Source: Tessaracoccus lacteus (lineage in GTDB: Bacteria > Actinomycetota > Actinomycetes > Propionibacteriales > Propionibacteriaceae). From it: a stretch of 64,000 nt of DNA. Positions 42,959 to 52,018 of the stretch are shown here, piece by piece. The translations under genes were made by a program, and so were the position numbers. Numbering within the stretch: position 1 is the stretch's first letter; each line of letters starts with the position of its first letter. The notes beneath the pieces are model-generated. The model saw only the letters and a list, made by a program, of their open reading frames with translations. It did not search any database and was not told the DNA's origin. Location: positions 1,612,001 to 1,676,000 of the forward strand of contig NZ_CP123967.1 in assembly GCF_029917005.1 (NCBI RefSeq), in the 5' to 3' direction.

Positions 42959-44980
42959 TCAGAGCAGCTCGGGGGTCTCCATCGCCCTGCCCTCGCGGTG
43001 GGCGGCGAGGAACTCGATGACGGTGTCGTACCAGACCTTCGCGTGCTGCGGGGACAGGATCCAGTGGTTCTCGTCGGGGAAGTACAGGAATCGGTGCGGC
43101 AGGTCGGCGGGTTCCCCCTCGTGCTTCTCGTTGAGCGCCCACCACAGGGCGAGCCCCTCGCCGATCGGCACCCGGTAGTCGCGGTCGCCGTGGATGACGA
43201 GCATCGGGGTGACGATGTCGGCGGCAAAGAGATGTGGCGAGTGGGCGGCCATCATCTCTTCGCTGAGTTCGCGCTTCCAGTACCACGAGGCGTCGGTGGT
43301 CGGGCCGAAGGACTGGAGGTTCCAGAGCGAGGCGTGGCTGACGATCGCGGCGAAGCGGTCGGTGTGCGTAGCGATCCAGTTGGCCATGTAGCCGCCGAAG
43401 GAGCCGCCCATCATGACGGAGGCGTCGTCGCGGACGTCGTCGCGCGCCTCCGCGGCGTCGGTCAGCGCCATGATGTCGGTGAACGGCTCGGCCCCCCACC
43501 GTCCCCAGCCGCGCTGGATGTGGTCGAGGCCGTAGCCGGTGGAGAGTGCGGGGTCGGGGAGCAGGACCGCCTGGCCGCGCGAGACGAGCAGCCAGGGGCA
43601 CCACCGCCAACTCCAGGCGTTCCAGGAGCCGAGCGGGCCGCCGTGCACCCACAGCGTCAGGGGTGCCGGGTTGTCGTGAGATGCACCGTCGGGCAGGACC
43701 AGCCAGCCTGGGATCCTGGTGCCGTCGGCGGCGGTGGTCTCGACGCGCTCGATGCGGCCGGGCAGCGCCGGGTACTCGACGGGGCCGGGCAGCACCCGGG
43801 TCGTGGCGCCAGCGATGTCGATCGCGACGACCTCGCCCGGGATGTCGTAGGCGGTGCGCACCGCGTAAGCGGTGGCGCCGTCGGGGCTGAGCTGGACGGA
43901 GCTGTACGCGCCGTGCTGCGTCAGGCGGCGCACCTCTCCGGTTGCGACATCGATGGCGAAGACGGGGCACTCGCCGTCGTCGTCCGCGGTCACGATGAGC
44001 GTGGCGTTGTCCGGAGTGAACGCGACGGGGTGCGCCCAGCGGTCCCAGTCGGCCGCCAGCGGGCGCGACTCGCCGTCGCCGTCGATCAGCCACAAGGTGG
44101 CGTCGGGGCTCAGCGCCGAGGTCGAGCGGCGGTTCCGGACGGCGACGATCAGGCTGCCGTCGTCGCTCACGACCGGGGTTCCGAACTCGTCGTCGGCGTG
44201 CGACGCGATGACGGTCTGCTCGCCCGTGGCCGAGTCGATGCGGACGAGCTCGGCGCGGGTGACGCCGTGCGCCTCGGGCACCGACCACTCGGCCACGATG
44301 AGCGATCCGTCGCGGGAGACCGCGACGTCGCCGAGCGCGCGACCGACGTCGCCGGTGAGGTCTTCCACGTCGGCCAGCTCACGGTCGCCCTCCGCGGTGA
44401 CGCGGCCGACGCGCAGGCGCGTGGTCTCCTGGCCAAGGTCGTGATCCCAGTAGCGGACGGGGTAGCCGGTGTGCAGCAGCGCGGCGACCTTCTTGTCCCG
44501 GCGCGCCGTCCGCTTGGCGGAATCGGCCTCGTCGTCCGCGGCGCCCTGGTGGACGGGCACGCCGAGGATGACCCGGTCGCTGTCGGTGGTGAGCACCTGA
44601 CCCCAGCCGCCGTCACGGCGGGCCAGTTCGTAGGCCTCTCCCCCGCCGGCCGGCAGGCACCACAGCGCGGCGGTCGTCTCGGACGGCTTGTCTCCCGCCT
44701 TGCCGAGGAGGTCGCGCTTCGAGGTGAACAGCAGCGACCCGTCAGGCAGGAACGCGCTGAGGCTCTCGCCCTTGACGGAGCGCGTGAGGCGGGTCGACGG
44801 GGTCTCCCCCGTCGGGTCGACCCGGCACAGCGCGGTGGTGTAGGCGGTCGCCTCCGCATCGGTGCCCTGGACAGCCACGACGAGCGACGAGCCGTCACGG
44901 CTCAGCGTGAGCCCGCCGAGCCGGGGCGTCGAGATGTAGGTGTCCAGATCGAACCAGGGGGATGGGGTGGGATCAGTCAT
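42959..44980 (-). CDS. S9-family (prolyl oligopeptidase-type) serine peptidase
   Basis: The 673-residue cytosolic peptidase has an N-terminal seven-blade-type beta-propeller (about residues 1-390, repeated SRDGSSL/SPDATLW-like strands) and a C-terminal alpha/beta hydrolase domain: nucleophile elbow GGSFGGYMANW, HGGPLGSWN as oxyanion region, Asp and His in HGDRDYRVP and PDENHW. It cleaves short peptides. The start ATG is 6 nt after TAGGTT, so it is probably leaderless. Confidence 0.93.
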   Translation of the reverse strand: MTDPTPSPWFDLDTYISTPRLGGLTLSRDGSSLVVAVQGTDAEATAYTTALCRVDPTGETPSTRLTRSVKGESLSAFLPDGSLLFTSKRDLLGKAGDKPSETTAALWCLPAGGGEAYELARRDGGWGQVLTTDSDRVILGVPVHQGAADDEADSAKRTARRDKKVAALLHTGYPVRYWDHDLGQETTRLRVGRVTAEGDRELADVEDLTGDVGRALGDVAVSRDGSLIVAEWSVPEAHGVTRAELVRIDSATGEQTVIASHADDEFGTPVVSDDGSLIVAVRNRRSTSALSPDATLWLIDGDGESRPLAADWDRWAHPVAFTPDNATLIVTADDDGECPVFAIDVATGEVRRLTQHGAYSSVQLSPDGATAYAVRTAYDIPGEVVAIDIAGATTRVLPGPVEYPALPGRIERVETTAADGTRIPGWLVLPDGASHDNPAPLTLWVHGGPLGSWNAWSWRWCPWLLVSRGQAVLLPDPALSTGYGLDHIQRGWGRWGAEPFTDIMALTDAAEARDDVRDDASVMMGGSFGGYMANWIATHTDRFAAIVSHASLWNLQSFGPTTDASWYWKRELSEEMMAAHSPHLFAADIVTPMLVIHGDRDYRVPIGEGLALWWALNEKHEGEPADLPHRFLYFPDENHWILSPQHAKVWYDTVIEFLAAHREGRAMETPELL

Positions 44981-44986
44981 GGTCCC

Positions 44987-44992
44987 AACCTA
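44987..44992 (-). promoter_or_regulatory. -10 hexamer for a leaderless start at 44980
   Basis: On the minus strand TAGGTT, 6 nt, ATG. Confidence 0.6.
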
Positions 44993-45001
44993 TCCCCGCC
45001 G

Positions 45002-46018
45002 TCAGACGCCGAGCTCGCCGAGGACCTGGGAGAACGTGTGCCGGGCCTGCTCGGCCAGGGGTGGGAGGGTCAGGCGGTAGAAGGACAGCTGGAACGCGGC
45101 CTGCGCGAACGCCCGGGCCCGCGCCCGGCGCCACGTGGCGTCGGGCACGTCGATGGCCCGCCGGAAGGCCTCGCGGGCGTTCGGTGTGAACAGATTCCAG
45201 GCGACCTGCAGGTCGTTGGCGGGCTCCCCCACCCCGACGCCGCCCCAGTCGATGAGCCCGACGAGGCTCCCATCGCGGACGATCAGGTTTCCCGGCGCCA
45301 CGTCGCCGTGCAGCCAGAGCGCGCCGCCGCCGTCCCAGGGCGGGGTCGCCTCGAGCAGGGTGGTCCAGACCGCGGCCAGGTCATCGTGAACCTCGGGACC
45401 GTCCGCGCCGCCCGCCTGGGGACCGTCCGCGCCGCCCGCCTGGGGACCGTCCGCGCCGCCCGCCTCAGGACCGTCCGCGCCGCCCGCCCCGGGGGTCCGC
45501 GCGCCGATGCCGAGGTCGCCGACGCTGCCTGCCAGCGCGGCAAGACGCTCTCGCACGTCGGCGTCCATGTCGTGAGGGCTGAGCCCTGCCGTCGGTGCCC
45601 CTTCGGGGATCGGGAGGGCCCGCAATTCGCGCAGGAAGTCGGCGATCTCGACGGCTAGACCGGCGTCGTCGCTGCCGGGCTGGAGCCGACGCCCTGGCAC
45701 CCATTGCTGGACGCACCACGGCGCCGGGTAGCCGCAGGCCGGCGCGCCGTAGAACTCGGGCACGGCGGGCGGCAGGCTGAGCCGGTCGCGTAGCCAGGGC
45801 AGCCAGGGGCGGACGCGCTCCTGCTGGTCGAAGGCCCAGGTCACGATCGGAAGCCGCACGCAGTGCCGGTCCCCGACGCGGTACACGTCCGTGTCTGTGC
45901 CGTGCATAGGGACGTCCGCGATGGGCTCACCGGCGAGCACGGGATACTGCTCCTCCAGCAGCCGACGCACGAGCCCGGCGCTGGTCGCCACCTGGTTCTC
46001 GTGCATCCTGCCTGCCAT
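45002..46018 (-). CDS. Aminoglycoside phosphotransferase-like kinase
   Basis: The 338-residue protein has the APH/ChoK fold: CVRLPIVTWA near the Lys/ATP region, the Brenner motif LHGDVAPGNLIV (catalytic Asp) and LIDWGGVGVG (metal-binding Asp). The substrate may be an aminoglycoside, another antibiotic, a sugar or an amino alcohol; resistance cannot be claimed. A low-complexity insert (about residues 175-210) made of the repeat AGGADGPQ interrupts the domain. The ATG lies 6 nt after TAGCTT, suggesting a leaderless mRNA. Confidence 0.88.
   Translation of the reverse strand: MAGRMHENQVATSAGLVRRLLEEQYPVLAGEPIADVPMHGTDTDVYRVGDRHCVRLPIVTWAFDQQERVRPWLPWLRDRLSLPPAVPEFYGAPACGYPAPWCVQQWVPGRRLQPGSDDAGLAVEIADFLRELRALPIPEGAPTAGLSPHDMDADVRERLAALAGSVGDLGIGARTPGAGGADGPEAGGADGPQAGGADGPQAGGADGPEVHDDLAAVWTTLLEATPPWDGGGALWLHGDVAPGNLIVRDGSLVGLIDWGGVGVGEPANDLQVAWNLFTPNAREAFRRAIDVPDATWRRARARAFAQAAFQLSFYRLTLPPLAEQARHTFSQVLGELGV
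45396..45490. repeat. Four tandem 24-bp repeats inside the kinase gene
   Basis: Copies begin at 45396, 45420, 45444 and 45468 and share GGACCGTCCGCGCCGCCCGC. They keep the frame and encode AGGADGP(Q/E) four times, so copy number can vary without breaking the gene. Confidence 0.9.
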
Positions 46019-46024
46019 GGCCGC

Positions 46025-46030
46025 AAGCTA
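46025..46030 (-). promoter_or_regulatory. -10 hexamer for a leaderless start at 46018
   Basis: On the minus strand TAGCTT, 6 nt, ATG. Confidence 0.58.
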
Positions 46031-46041
46031 TCACCCGCGTG

Positions 46042-46135
46042 CCTGAGCTCCCCCGGTCACCTGAGCTTGCCCCGGTCACCTGAGCTTGCCCCGGTCACCT
46101 GAGCTTGCCCCGGTCACCTGAGCTTGCCCCGGTTC
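46042..46135. repeat. Tandem array of a 19-bp unit
   Basis: Five copies of CCTGAGCTTGCCCCGGTCA; the first has 18 bp and the last differs at its end. The unit resembles the left part of the dispersed element that follows directly. Confidence 0.9.
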
Positions 46136-46173
46136 CCTGAGCTTGTCGAAGGGCCCTGAGCGAAGCGAAGGGG
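46136..46173. repeat. REP-like element
   Basis: CCTGAGCTTGTCGAAGGG followed by CCTGAGCGAAGCGAAGGG: two related halves, each able to fold on itself. CCTGAGC(T/C)TGTCGAAGG is a sequence widely scattered between genes of Actinobacteria. The rest of the gap to 46432 shows only a short AT-richer stretch and no gene. Confidence 0.7.
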
Positions 46174-46432
46174 AAACGCCGGTTCCCTGCCCGCCGGCGC
46201 CCGGCTCGCCTGAGCACCCCGCTCCGACGCCCACCCCGGCCCCCTTTCCGGCACAAAAATGCCTATGTCGGGGCCGCTGCAACATGGCAACAGCAGCACC
46301 GATATACGCATCGTTGTGCGCGGGAGTTGAGGTGGACCGGGCAACGTCATGGTCGGCGATCAGGGGTGTGATCAAGTAGACGAGCCTGTGGATAATTCAG
46401 ACGGGCGTGCGAAAAGTGTCGGTGGCGGGTCG

Positions 46433-46438
46433 TAGCGT
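46433..46438 (+). promoter_or_regulatory. -10 hexamer for a leaderless start at 46446
   Basis: TAGCGT, 7 nt, ATG. Confidence 0.5.
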
Positions 46439-46445
46439 CAGTGTC

Positions 46446-47384
46446 ATGGAAACCCGGCGACGTGACGATTCCCGGGAGGCGACCATCCGCCTCCGCGCCG
46501 GTGTTACTCTTCGTCGCCGGGGTGAGGCCGAGGAGCTGGAGGTCATCTGCGACCTGGCCGTCGCGTACAGGGTGGATGAGGCGGACCTGCTGGATTACGG
46601 GACCGAGATCTACCGGGACCGCGACACCAGACTCCCGGAGAAGCTGATCCGTCCCGGCGGGGAGGGAACCCCATCGGTGTCGGAGTTCCTGGCGATGGAG
46701 GTCGCCTCGTTGCTGCGGTGTTCCCAGACCTCGGCGATCGAGACGATCGCTTCCGCGCTGAACCTGAAGTACCGCCACCCCATGTTGTTCGAGGCAGTGA
46801 TCAACGGGGAGGTCGAACGCTGGCTCGCAGCGAAGGCCGCCTGGCTGTGTCGGGAGCTGGATCCGATGCAGGCCGAGACCGTCACCGCCCATTGGCTGCC
46901 TCGGCAGTACGGCCTGGTGCCCAGCGCCGCGCTGGGAGAGCTGAAGAAGCTGATCATCCGCGCCGACGCGGCCGCCGCCAGGGAACGGGAGGCTGAGGCC
47001 CGTGCCCGGCGCGGGGTATGGCTCCTGCGGCTGCTGCGCCCAACCGAGGCGTTCCCGTTCTCCACCCGCACCCGCCGCCTGGACGTCGACCACAACACCA
47101 CCTACCAGCCCGGCCGACTCGGCCAGACCCGGCTGGACAACCTCGCCCAGCTCTGCCGCCGCATCCACCGCGGCAAGACCAAAGGCGCCTGGGTACTGAA
47201 CCAGATCACACCCGGCCACTTCCGCTGGACCAGCCCCCTCGGCTACGTCTACGAGGTCACCAGCGACGGTGCATGGTTGGAATGCACCCCCGACCTCGGC
47301 CCCCAGCTCAGCACCGTCGACAAGTCCATCCAGGACTGGTGCGACACCATCGCAGACGCCGCCACCCTCGCCCGCTGCAGCTGA
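46446..47384 (+). CDS. DUF222/HNH endonuclease-like protein with internal deletion
   Basis: The 312-residue protein's N-terminal part (about residues 1-190) is DUF222-like: FLAMEVASLLRCS, then EVERWLAAKAAWL. The C-terminal part (about 205-312) is the HNH region: RTRRLDVDHNTTYQPG, then RLDNLAQLCRRIHRGKT. Family members usually have a longer middle section; here REREAEARARRGVWL runs almost directly into RPTEAFPFSTRTRRLDVDH, so roughly 100 residues seem to be missing without loss of frame. The usual DHTTPY reads DHNTTY and the second His remains, so nuclease activity is doubtful. ATG is preferred over a GTG at 46407 as it lies 7 nt after TAGCGT. Confidence 0.75.
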   Translation: METRRRDDSREATIRLRAGVTLRRRGEAEELEVICDLAVAYRVDEADLLDYGTEIYRDRDTRLPEKLIRPGGEGTPSVSEFLAMEVASLLRCSQTSAIETIASALNLKYRHPMLFEAVINGEVERWLAAKAAWLCRELDPMQAETVTAHWLPRQYGLVPSAALGELKKLIIRADAAAAREREAEARARRGVWLLRLLRPTEAFPFSTRTRRLDVDHNTTYQPGRLGQTRLDNLAQLCRRIHRGKTKGAWVLNQITPGHFRWTSPLGYVYEVTSDGAWLECTPDLGPQLSTVDKSIQDWCDTIADAATLARCS

Positions 47385-47468
47385 CAACACTCGCGCACGG
47401 GTACCCCGACGCCCGACAAGGCCTGTGCTGAGCCCGTCGGAGTGCTCAACGACCCGACATGGCCGGGA

Positions 47469-48956
47469 CTACGCGAGCTTCTCCAGGATCAGCTCACGGA
47501 CCTTGGCCGCGTCGGCCTGACCGCGCATGGCCTTCATGACCTGACCGATCAGGGCGCCGGCCGCCGCGACCTTGCCGTCGCGGATCTTGGCCGCGACGTC
47601 AGGGTTCTTCGCGATCACGTCGTCCACCGCGGCGCTCAGCGCTCCTGTGTCGGAGACGACGGCGAGTCCGCGCTTCTCCACGACCTCGGCGGGTTCGCCC
47701 TCGCCGGCGAGCACGCCGTCGATGACCTGGCGGGCCAGCTTGTCGTTGACCCTACCCTCGTCGACGAGCGCCTGAACGCCCGCGACCTGCGCCGGGGTGA
47801 TGGCGAGCGCGTCGATCTCGACGCCGGTCTCGTTGGCGCGGCGGGCCAGTTCCGTGACCCACCATTTCCGGGCCGCGGCCGGCGTGGCGCCCGCCTGGAC
47901 GGTCTCCTCGACCAGCGTGAGGGCGCCGGAGTTCACGACCGCGCCGAAGTCGATGTCGCTGAACCCCCAGGCGGCCTGCAGTCTGCGGCGGCGCTCGGCG
48001 GGCGGCTCCGGCAGGGTGGCGCGCAGCTCCTCGACCCACTCGGCGCTCGGGGCGATGGGCATCAGGTCGGGCTCCGCGAAGTAGCGGTAGTCCTCGGCCT
48101 CCTCCTTCGAGCGTCCGGGCGACGTGGTGCCGTCCGCCTCGTGGAAGTGACGGGTCTCCTGCTTGATGCGGCCGCCGTCGTCGAGGATGGCAGCCTGGCG
48201 GGTCATCTCGTACGAGATGGCCGTCTCGACCGAACGCAGCGAGTTGACGTTCTTGGTCTCCGTGCGGGTCCCGAGCCTGTCGGCCCCGATGGGCGCCAGC
48301 GAGATGTTCGCGTCGCAGCGCAGTGACCCCTGCTCCATGCGGGCGTCCGAGACACCGAGTGCCTTCACGAGCTCGCGCAGGTGCGCGACGTAGGCGCGGG
48401 CAACCTGGGGCGCCTTGTCGCCGGTGCCGAGGATCGGCTTGGTGACGATCTCGATCAGCGGCACACCGGCACGGTTGTAGTCGATGAGCGAGTAGTCGGC
48501 GCCCGTGATCCGACCCGAGCCGCCGACGTGCGTCGCCTTGCCCGCGTCCTCCTCCATGTGGGCGCGCTCGACCTCGACGCGGTAGGTCTCGCCGTCGACC
48601 TCGAGGTCGACGTAGCCGTCGAACGCGATCGGCTCGTCGTACTGCGAGGTCTGGAAGTTCTTCGTCATGTCCGGGTAGAAGTAGTTCTTCCGGGCCATGC
48701 GACACCAGGACGCGATGGAGCAGTTCAGCGCCAGCCCGATCCGGATGGCGGACTCGACCGCCTTGCCGTTGATGACGGGCAGCGAGCCGGGCAGCCCCAG
48801 GCAGACCGGGCAGGTGTGGGTGTTCGGCTCGCCGCCGAACTCGTTGGCGCAGCCGCAGAACATCTTGGTGGCGGTGTTCAGCTCGACGTGCACCTCGAGC
48901 CCGAGGGCGGGCTCGTAGCGGGTCAGCAGGTCGTCGTAGTCGGCCAGCTCGGTCAT
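47469..48956 (-). CDS. gatB: Asp-tRNA(Asn)/Glu-tRNA(Gln) amidotransferase subunit B
   Basis: The 495-residue tRNA-binding and kinase subunit of GatCAB makes Gln-tRNA(Gln) and Asn-tRNA(Asn). [20 protein letters not shown] and the zinc cysteines (CGC and CPVC), then [15 protein letters not shown] and the GatB/YqeY C-terminal domain (about 345-495) are present. The ATG overlaps the gatA stop by 4 bp; the frame that continues upstream is not part of the protein. Confidence 0.97.
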   Translation of the reverse strand: MTELADYDDLLTRYEPALGLEVHVELNTATKMFCGCANEFGGEPNTHTCPVCLGLPGSLPVINGKAVESAIRIGLALNCSIASWCRMARKNYFYPDMTKNFQTSQYDEPIAFDGYVDLEVDGETYRVEVERAHMEEDAGKATHVGGSGRITGADYSLIDYNRAGVPLIEIVTKPILGTGDKAPQVARAYVAHLRELVKALGVSDARMEQGSLRCDANISLAPIGADRLGTRTETKNVNSLRSVETAISYEMTRQAAILDDGGRIKQETRHFHEADGTTSPGRSKEEAEDYRYFAEPDLMPIAPSAEWVEELRATLPEPPAERRRRLQAAWGFSDIDFGAVVNSGALTLVEETVQAGATPAAARKWWVTELARRANETGVEIDALAITPAQVAGVQALVDEGRVNDKLARQVIDGVLAGEGEPAEVVEKRGLAVVSDTGALSAAVDDVIAKNPDVAAKIRDGKVAAAGALIGQVMKAMRGQADAAKVRELILEKLA

Positions 48957-50461
48957 GCGGTCACCGCCTGGGTGTCGATGGTGGGAAGTACGTCCAGCAG
49001 CGGGTGGCCCCAGGCCGACTCGAGCGCCCGCTCCAGGACGCCGCCGACACGGTAGAGCCGCTCGTCGGCCATCGGCGGGGCCATCACCTGCAGCCCGACG
49101 GGGAGACCGTCGCTCAGCCCGCAGGGGAACGACGCGGACGCGTTGCCGGCCATGTTCGACGGGATGGTGCAGAGATCCGCGAGGTACATGCTCATCGGAT
49201 CGCTCATGCGCTCCCCGATCCGGAACGCCACGGTCGGCGTGGTGGGCGAGATGAGCACGTCGACGGTCTCGAATGCCTTCGTGAAGTCGGCCTGGATAAG
49301 CGTGCGGACCTTCTGCGCTGAGCCGTAGTAGGCGTCGTAGTAGCCGGCCGACAGCGCGTAGGTGCCGATGATGATGCGGCGCTTGGCCTCGCGGCCGAAG
49401 CCCTCCTCGCGGGACAGGTTCATGACCTGCTCGGCCGAGTGGGTGCCGTCGTCGCCTGCCCGCAGCCCGTAGCGCATGCCGTCGAAGCGAGCAAGGTTGG
49501 AGCTCAGCTCCGCGGGCTGGATCAGGTAGTAGGCGGGCAGCGCGTAGGTGAACGCGGGACAGCTGACCTCGAAGATCTCGGCACCGGCCGCGCGGAGCAG
49601 CTCGACGGCCTCGGCGAAGCGCTCCAGGACCCCCCGCTCGTAGCCCTCCCCCTGGAACTCCGTGACGACGCCGATCCGCACGCCGGTCAGGTCTGCCGCC
49701 TGCGCAGCCGCGATGAGGTCCGGCACGGGCATGTTGAGCGAGGCAGAGTCGTGCGCGTCGTAGCCACCGATGACGGCCTGCAGCAGCGCGGCGTCCTCGG
49801 TGCTGCGCGTGCATGGGCCGGGCTGGTCGAGGCTCGAGGCCATCGCCACCAATCCGTAGCGGGACACGCCGCCGTAGGTGGGCTTCACGCCGACGGTGCC
49901 CGTCACCGCCCCAGGCTGCCGGATGGAGCCGCCCGTGTCGGAGCCGACGGCCAGCGGCACCATGAAGGACGCGACGGCAGCCGCGGACCCACCACCGGAG
50001 CCGCCGGGGATCCGGTCGGTGTCCCACGGGTTGCGGGTCGGGCCGTAGAACGACGTCTCGGTCGACGACCCCATGGCGAACTCGTCCATGTTCGTCTTGC
50101 CGACGATGACCAGCCCCGCCTCGCGAAGCCGCTTCACGACGGTGGCGTCATACGGCGGAATCCAGCCCTGCAGCATCCGCGAGCCGCACGTCGTGGGCAT
50201 GTCGGTGGTGCAGTAGTTGTCCTTGACGCCGATCGGCACGCCGGCCAGCGGGCCGAGCTCGTCACCGGCGGCACGCCGGGCGTCGACGGCGCGGGCGGCG
50301 GCAAGCGCCCCCTCGGCATCGACGTGCAGGAAGGCGTTCAACGTCGGGTTCAGCGCCTCGATGCGGGCAAGGCAGGCGCGGGTCAGCTCCTCGGAGGTGA
50401 GCTCGCCGGCTGCCATGCGGCGGCCGAGCTCTGCCGCGCTCAGGCGGATCAGTTCGTCCAT
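48953..50461 (-). CDS. gatA: Amidotransferase subunit A (glutaminase)
   Basis: The 502-residue amidase-signature enzyme releases ammonia from glutamine for GatB. The catalytic triad is visible: Lys in PIGVKDNY, cis-Ser in [12 protein letters not shown] and nucleophile Ser in [16 protein letters not shown], itself part of the gatC end, lies 5 nt before the ATG. It is 2 nt from the gatC stop. Confidence 0.97.
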   Translation of the reverse strand: MDELIRLSAAELGRRMAAGELTSEELTRACLARIEALNPTLNAFLHVDAEGALAAARAVDARRAAGDELGPLAGVPIGVKDNYCTTDMPTTCGSRMLQGWIPPYDATVVKRLREAGLVIVGKTNMDEFAMGSSTETSFYGPTRNPWDTDRIPGGSGGGSAAAVASFMVPLAVGSDTGGSIRQPGAVTGTVGVKPTYGGVSRYGLVAMASSLDQPGPCTRSTEDAALLQAVIGGYDAHDSASLNMPVPDLIAAAQAADLTGVRIGVVTEFQGEGYERGVLERFAEAVELLRAAGAEIFEVSCPAFTYALPAYYLIQPAELSSNLARFDGMRYGLRAGDDGTHSAEQVMNLSREEGFGREAKRRIIIGTYALSAGYYDAYYGSAQKVRTLIQADFTKAFETVDVLISPTTPTVAFRIGERMSDPMSMYLADLCTIPSNMAGNASASFPCGLSDGLPVGLQVMAPPMADERLYRVGGVLERALESAWGHPLLDVLPTIDTQAVTA

Positions 50462-50463
50462 GC

Positions 50464-50757
50464 TCACTCCTCGCCCAGGATCTGCGGGACGCGGAAGCGC
50501 CCGTCCTCGTTGTCGGGGGCGCCGGAGAGCGCCTGCTCGGCCGTCATCGAGGGCTGCACCACGTCGTCGCGGAACACATTGGTCATCGTGATCGCGTGCG
50601 TCGCCATCGGCACCTCGGGTGTCGCGACCTCCGAGACCCGTCGGATCGATTCCAAGATGACGTCCAGCTCGGGGGCGAGTTCGGCGCATTCCTGCTCTGA
50701 GAGCTGGATGCGGGCCAAGGCGCCCAGTCGAGCCACGTCGGCGGCGGTGAGACCCAC
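50464..50757 (-). CDS. gatC: Amidotransferase subunit C
   Basis: The 97-residue clamp subunit stabilises GatA-Gat[17 protein letters not shown] at the N-terminus and FRVPQIL at the C-terminus are the family marks. The start is GTG with AGGAGC upstream. It is first in gatCAB. Confidence 0.93.
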   Translation of the reverse strand: MGLTAADVARLGALARIQLSEQECAELAPELDVILESIRRVSEVATPEVPMATHAITMTNVFRDDVVQPSMTAEQALSGAPDNEDGRFRVPQILGEE

Positions 50758-50830
50758 AGCGCTGCTCCTAGGTTGTCCAGTCGACCGCTGGCGCGGCCGG
50801 GACCATCTTAGGGCGAACCGAGTTGGGCCC

Positions 50831-51034
50831 CTACGCGCCGGTCAGAATGAGGTAGAACATGCGGCCGAGGAAGAACAGGCCGATGGCGATCGCGACGGTG
50901 ACGATCGGGATGAGGATCCGCTGGACCTTCTTCCACCTGGTGGTGGGCACGCCCGTCGGCCCCCAGGTACCACGGTTCGCGTGGGCACGCACGGGGTTGT
51001 CGCCGTCGAGATTCAGGTCGGAGAAGACGCGCAC
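50831..51034 (-). CDS. Small single-pass membrane protein
   Basis: The 67-residue protein has a hydrophilic, basic N-terminus (RVFSDLNLDGDNPVRAHANR) and one membrane helix (about residues 41-64). The GTG start lies 6 nt after TAGACT, which suggests a leaderless mRNA and supports the gene being real. Family not recognised. Confidence 0.68.
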   Translation of the reverse strand: MRVFSDLNLDGDNPVRAHANRGTWGPTGVPTTRWKKVQRILIPIVTVAIAIGLFFLGRMFYLILTGA

Positions 51035-51040
51035 GGCGCC

Positions 51041-51046
51041 AGTCTA
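51041..51046 (-). promoter_or_regulatory. -10 hexamer for a leaderless start at 51034
   Basis: On the minus strand TAGACT, 6 nt, GTG. Confidence 0.58.
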
Positions 51047-51061
51047 GGCGCTGCGCATGGG

Positions 51062-52018
51062 TCAGCCGCGCGCCAGCGACTCCTCGACCAGCGCGGCCGC
51101 GCGGGTCAGGGCGTCCAGCTGCGGCACGACGTCGCCGAGACGCCAGCCGCCGAGCCCGCAGGCCGTGCCGAGCAGCAGGTCGTCGTACACCTCGGTGCCG
51201 ACCTGCCTCAGGATGCGCAGCGCGGTCCGCACGAGCTCGTCGACGCCCTGTCGGGTGCGGGATGCGGTGTCGACCACCCCGAGAACGAGCCGGCGACGCT
51301 CGTCGCACCACTGCGCCAGCTCGTCGAGGTCGACGAGCGCCGCGTCGACGGCGACCCCGTGGAAGCGCGCCCGGCTGGCCACGCCGAGCCAGCGTCCGGG
51401 CGCGCAGCAGTGCAGCAGGGAGGCCTCCCCGCCGAGGGGCCGCAGCGCGTCGACGAGCTCGGCCTCGCCGACGCGACGGTGCCGCGAGAACCCGCTGGCG
51501 GTCGGCACCGACCCGGACCCGACCGCGATCAGCCCGGGTTCGTCGACCTGCACCCACACCGTCGCGCGCGGGAGGCGGCGGGCCAGGTCGGCGCGCAGCA
51601 CGGCCGCGGCCTCGGCCAGCGCCTGGGCGAGTTCGCGGCGTGCGCCGTGGTCGGCCAGCAGCCGGTCCCCAGCTGGCCGCTCGACGCCGGCGGCCAGCGT
51701 CCAGGGGCCGGTCAGCGCGACCTTGACCACCCCGTCGAAGTCCTGCAGCAGCTCCTCGGCGTCGTCCAGGTCCCGCCGCCACTCGGCGCGTGCCCGGCGG
51801 AATGCGGCATCGCCGTGCGCGGTCAGTCGCCAGCCGGCGGGCTGCAGGTCGAACTCGAGGCCGTCGACCATGGCGAGCGTGCGCCCGAACATGTCGGATC
51901 CGACGCCGCGCGCCGGCAGCTCGGGCAGCGGCAGCACGTCCGGCAGCGCCTCGGACATGGCCCTCACCGCGCCGCGGAAGTCATCGCCGGGCAGGGACCC
52001 GGCCGCCGTGACACGCAT
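51062..52018 (-). CDS. Cobalamin-independent methionine synthase-like protein
   Basis: The 318-residue protein corresponds to the catalytic C-terminal barrel of MetE, without the N-terminal half. Candidate zinc ligands are His and Cys in LLHCCAPG and a later Cys in GTACGLGG; WVQVDEPGL fits the methyl-acceptor strand. Short MetE-like proteins may use a different methyl donor. The start overlaps the mnmA stop by one base (TGATG), so the two are translationally coupled. Confidence 0.82.
   Translation of the reverse strand: MRVTAAGSLPGDDFRGAVRAMSEALPDVLPLPELPARGVGSDMFGRTLAMVDGLEFDLQPAGWRLTAHGDAAFRRARAEWRRDLDDAEELLQDFDGVVKVALTGPWTLAAGVERPAGDRLLADHGARRELAQALAEAAAVLRADLARRLPRATVWVQVDEPGLIAVGSGSVPTASGFSRHRRVGEAELVDALRPLGGEASLLHCCAPGRWLGVASRARFHGVAVDAALVDLDELAQWCDERRRLVLGVVDTASRTRQGVDELVRTALRILRQVGTEVYDDLLLGTACGLGGWRLGDVVPQLDALTRAAALVEESLARG

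Noticed and set aside
45002-46018. Aminoglycoside resistance gene
   Set aside because: The fold is clear but the family includes many kinases with other substrates. Nothing in the sequence shows antibiotic specificity.
46042-46135. Tandem 19-bp units, CRISPR-like at first sight
   Set aside because: The copies are directly adjacent with no spacers, and no cas genes are nearby.
47469-50027. An 852-residue frame ending in gatB
   Set aside because: The first 357 codons are a shifted frame of gatA. GatB motifs start at the ATG at 48956, which overlaps the gatA stop.
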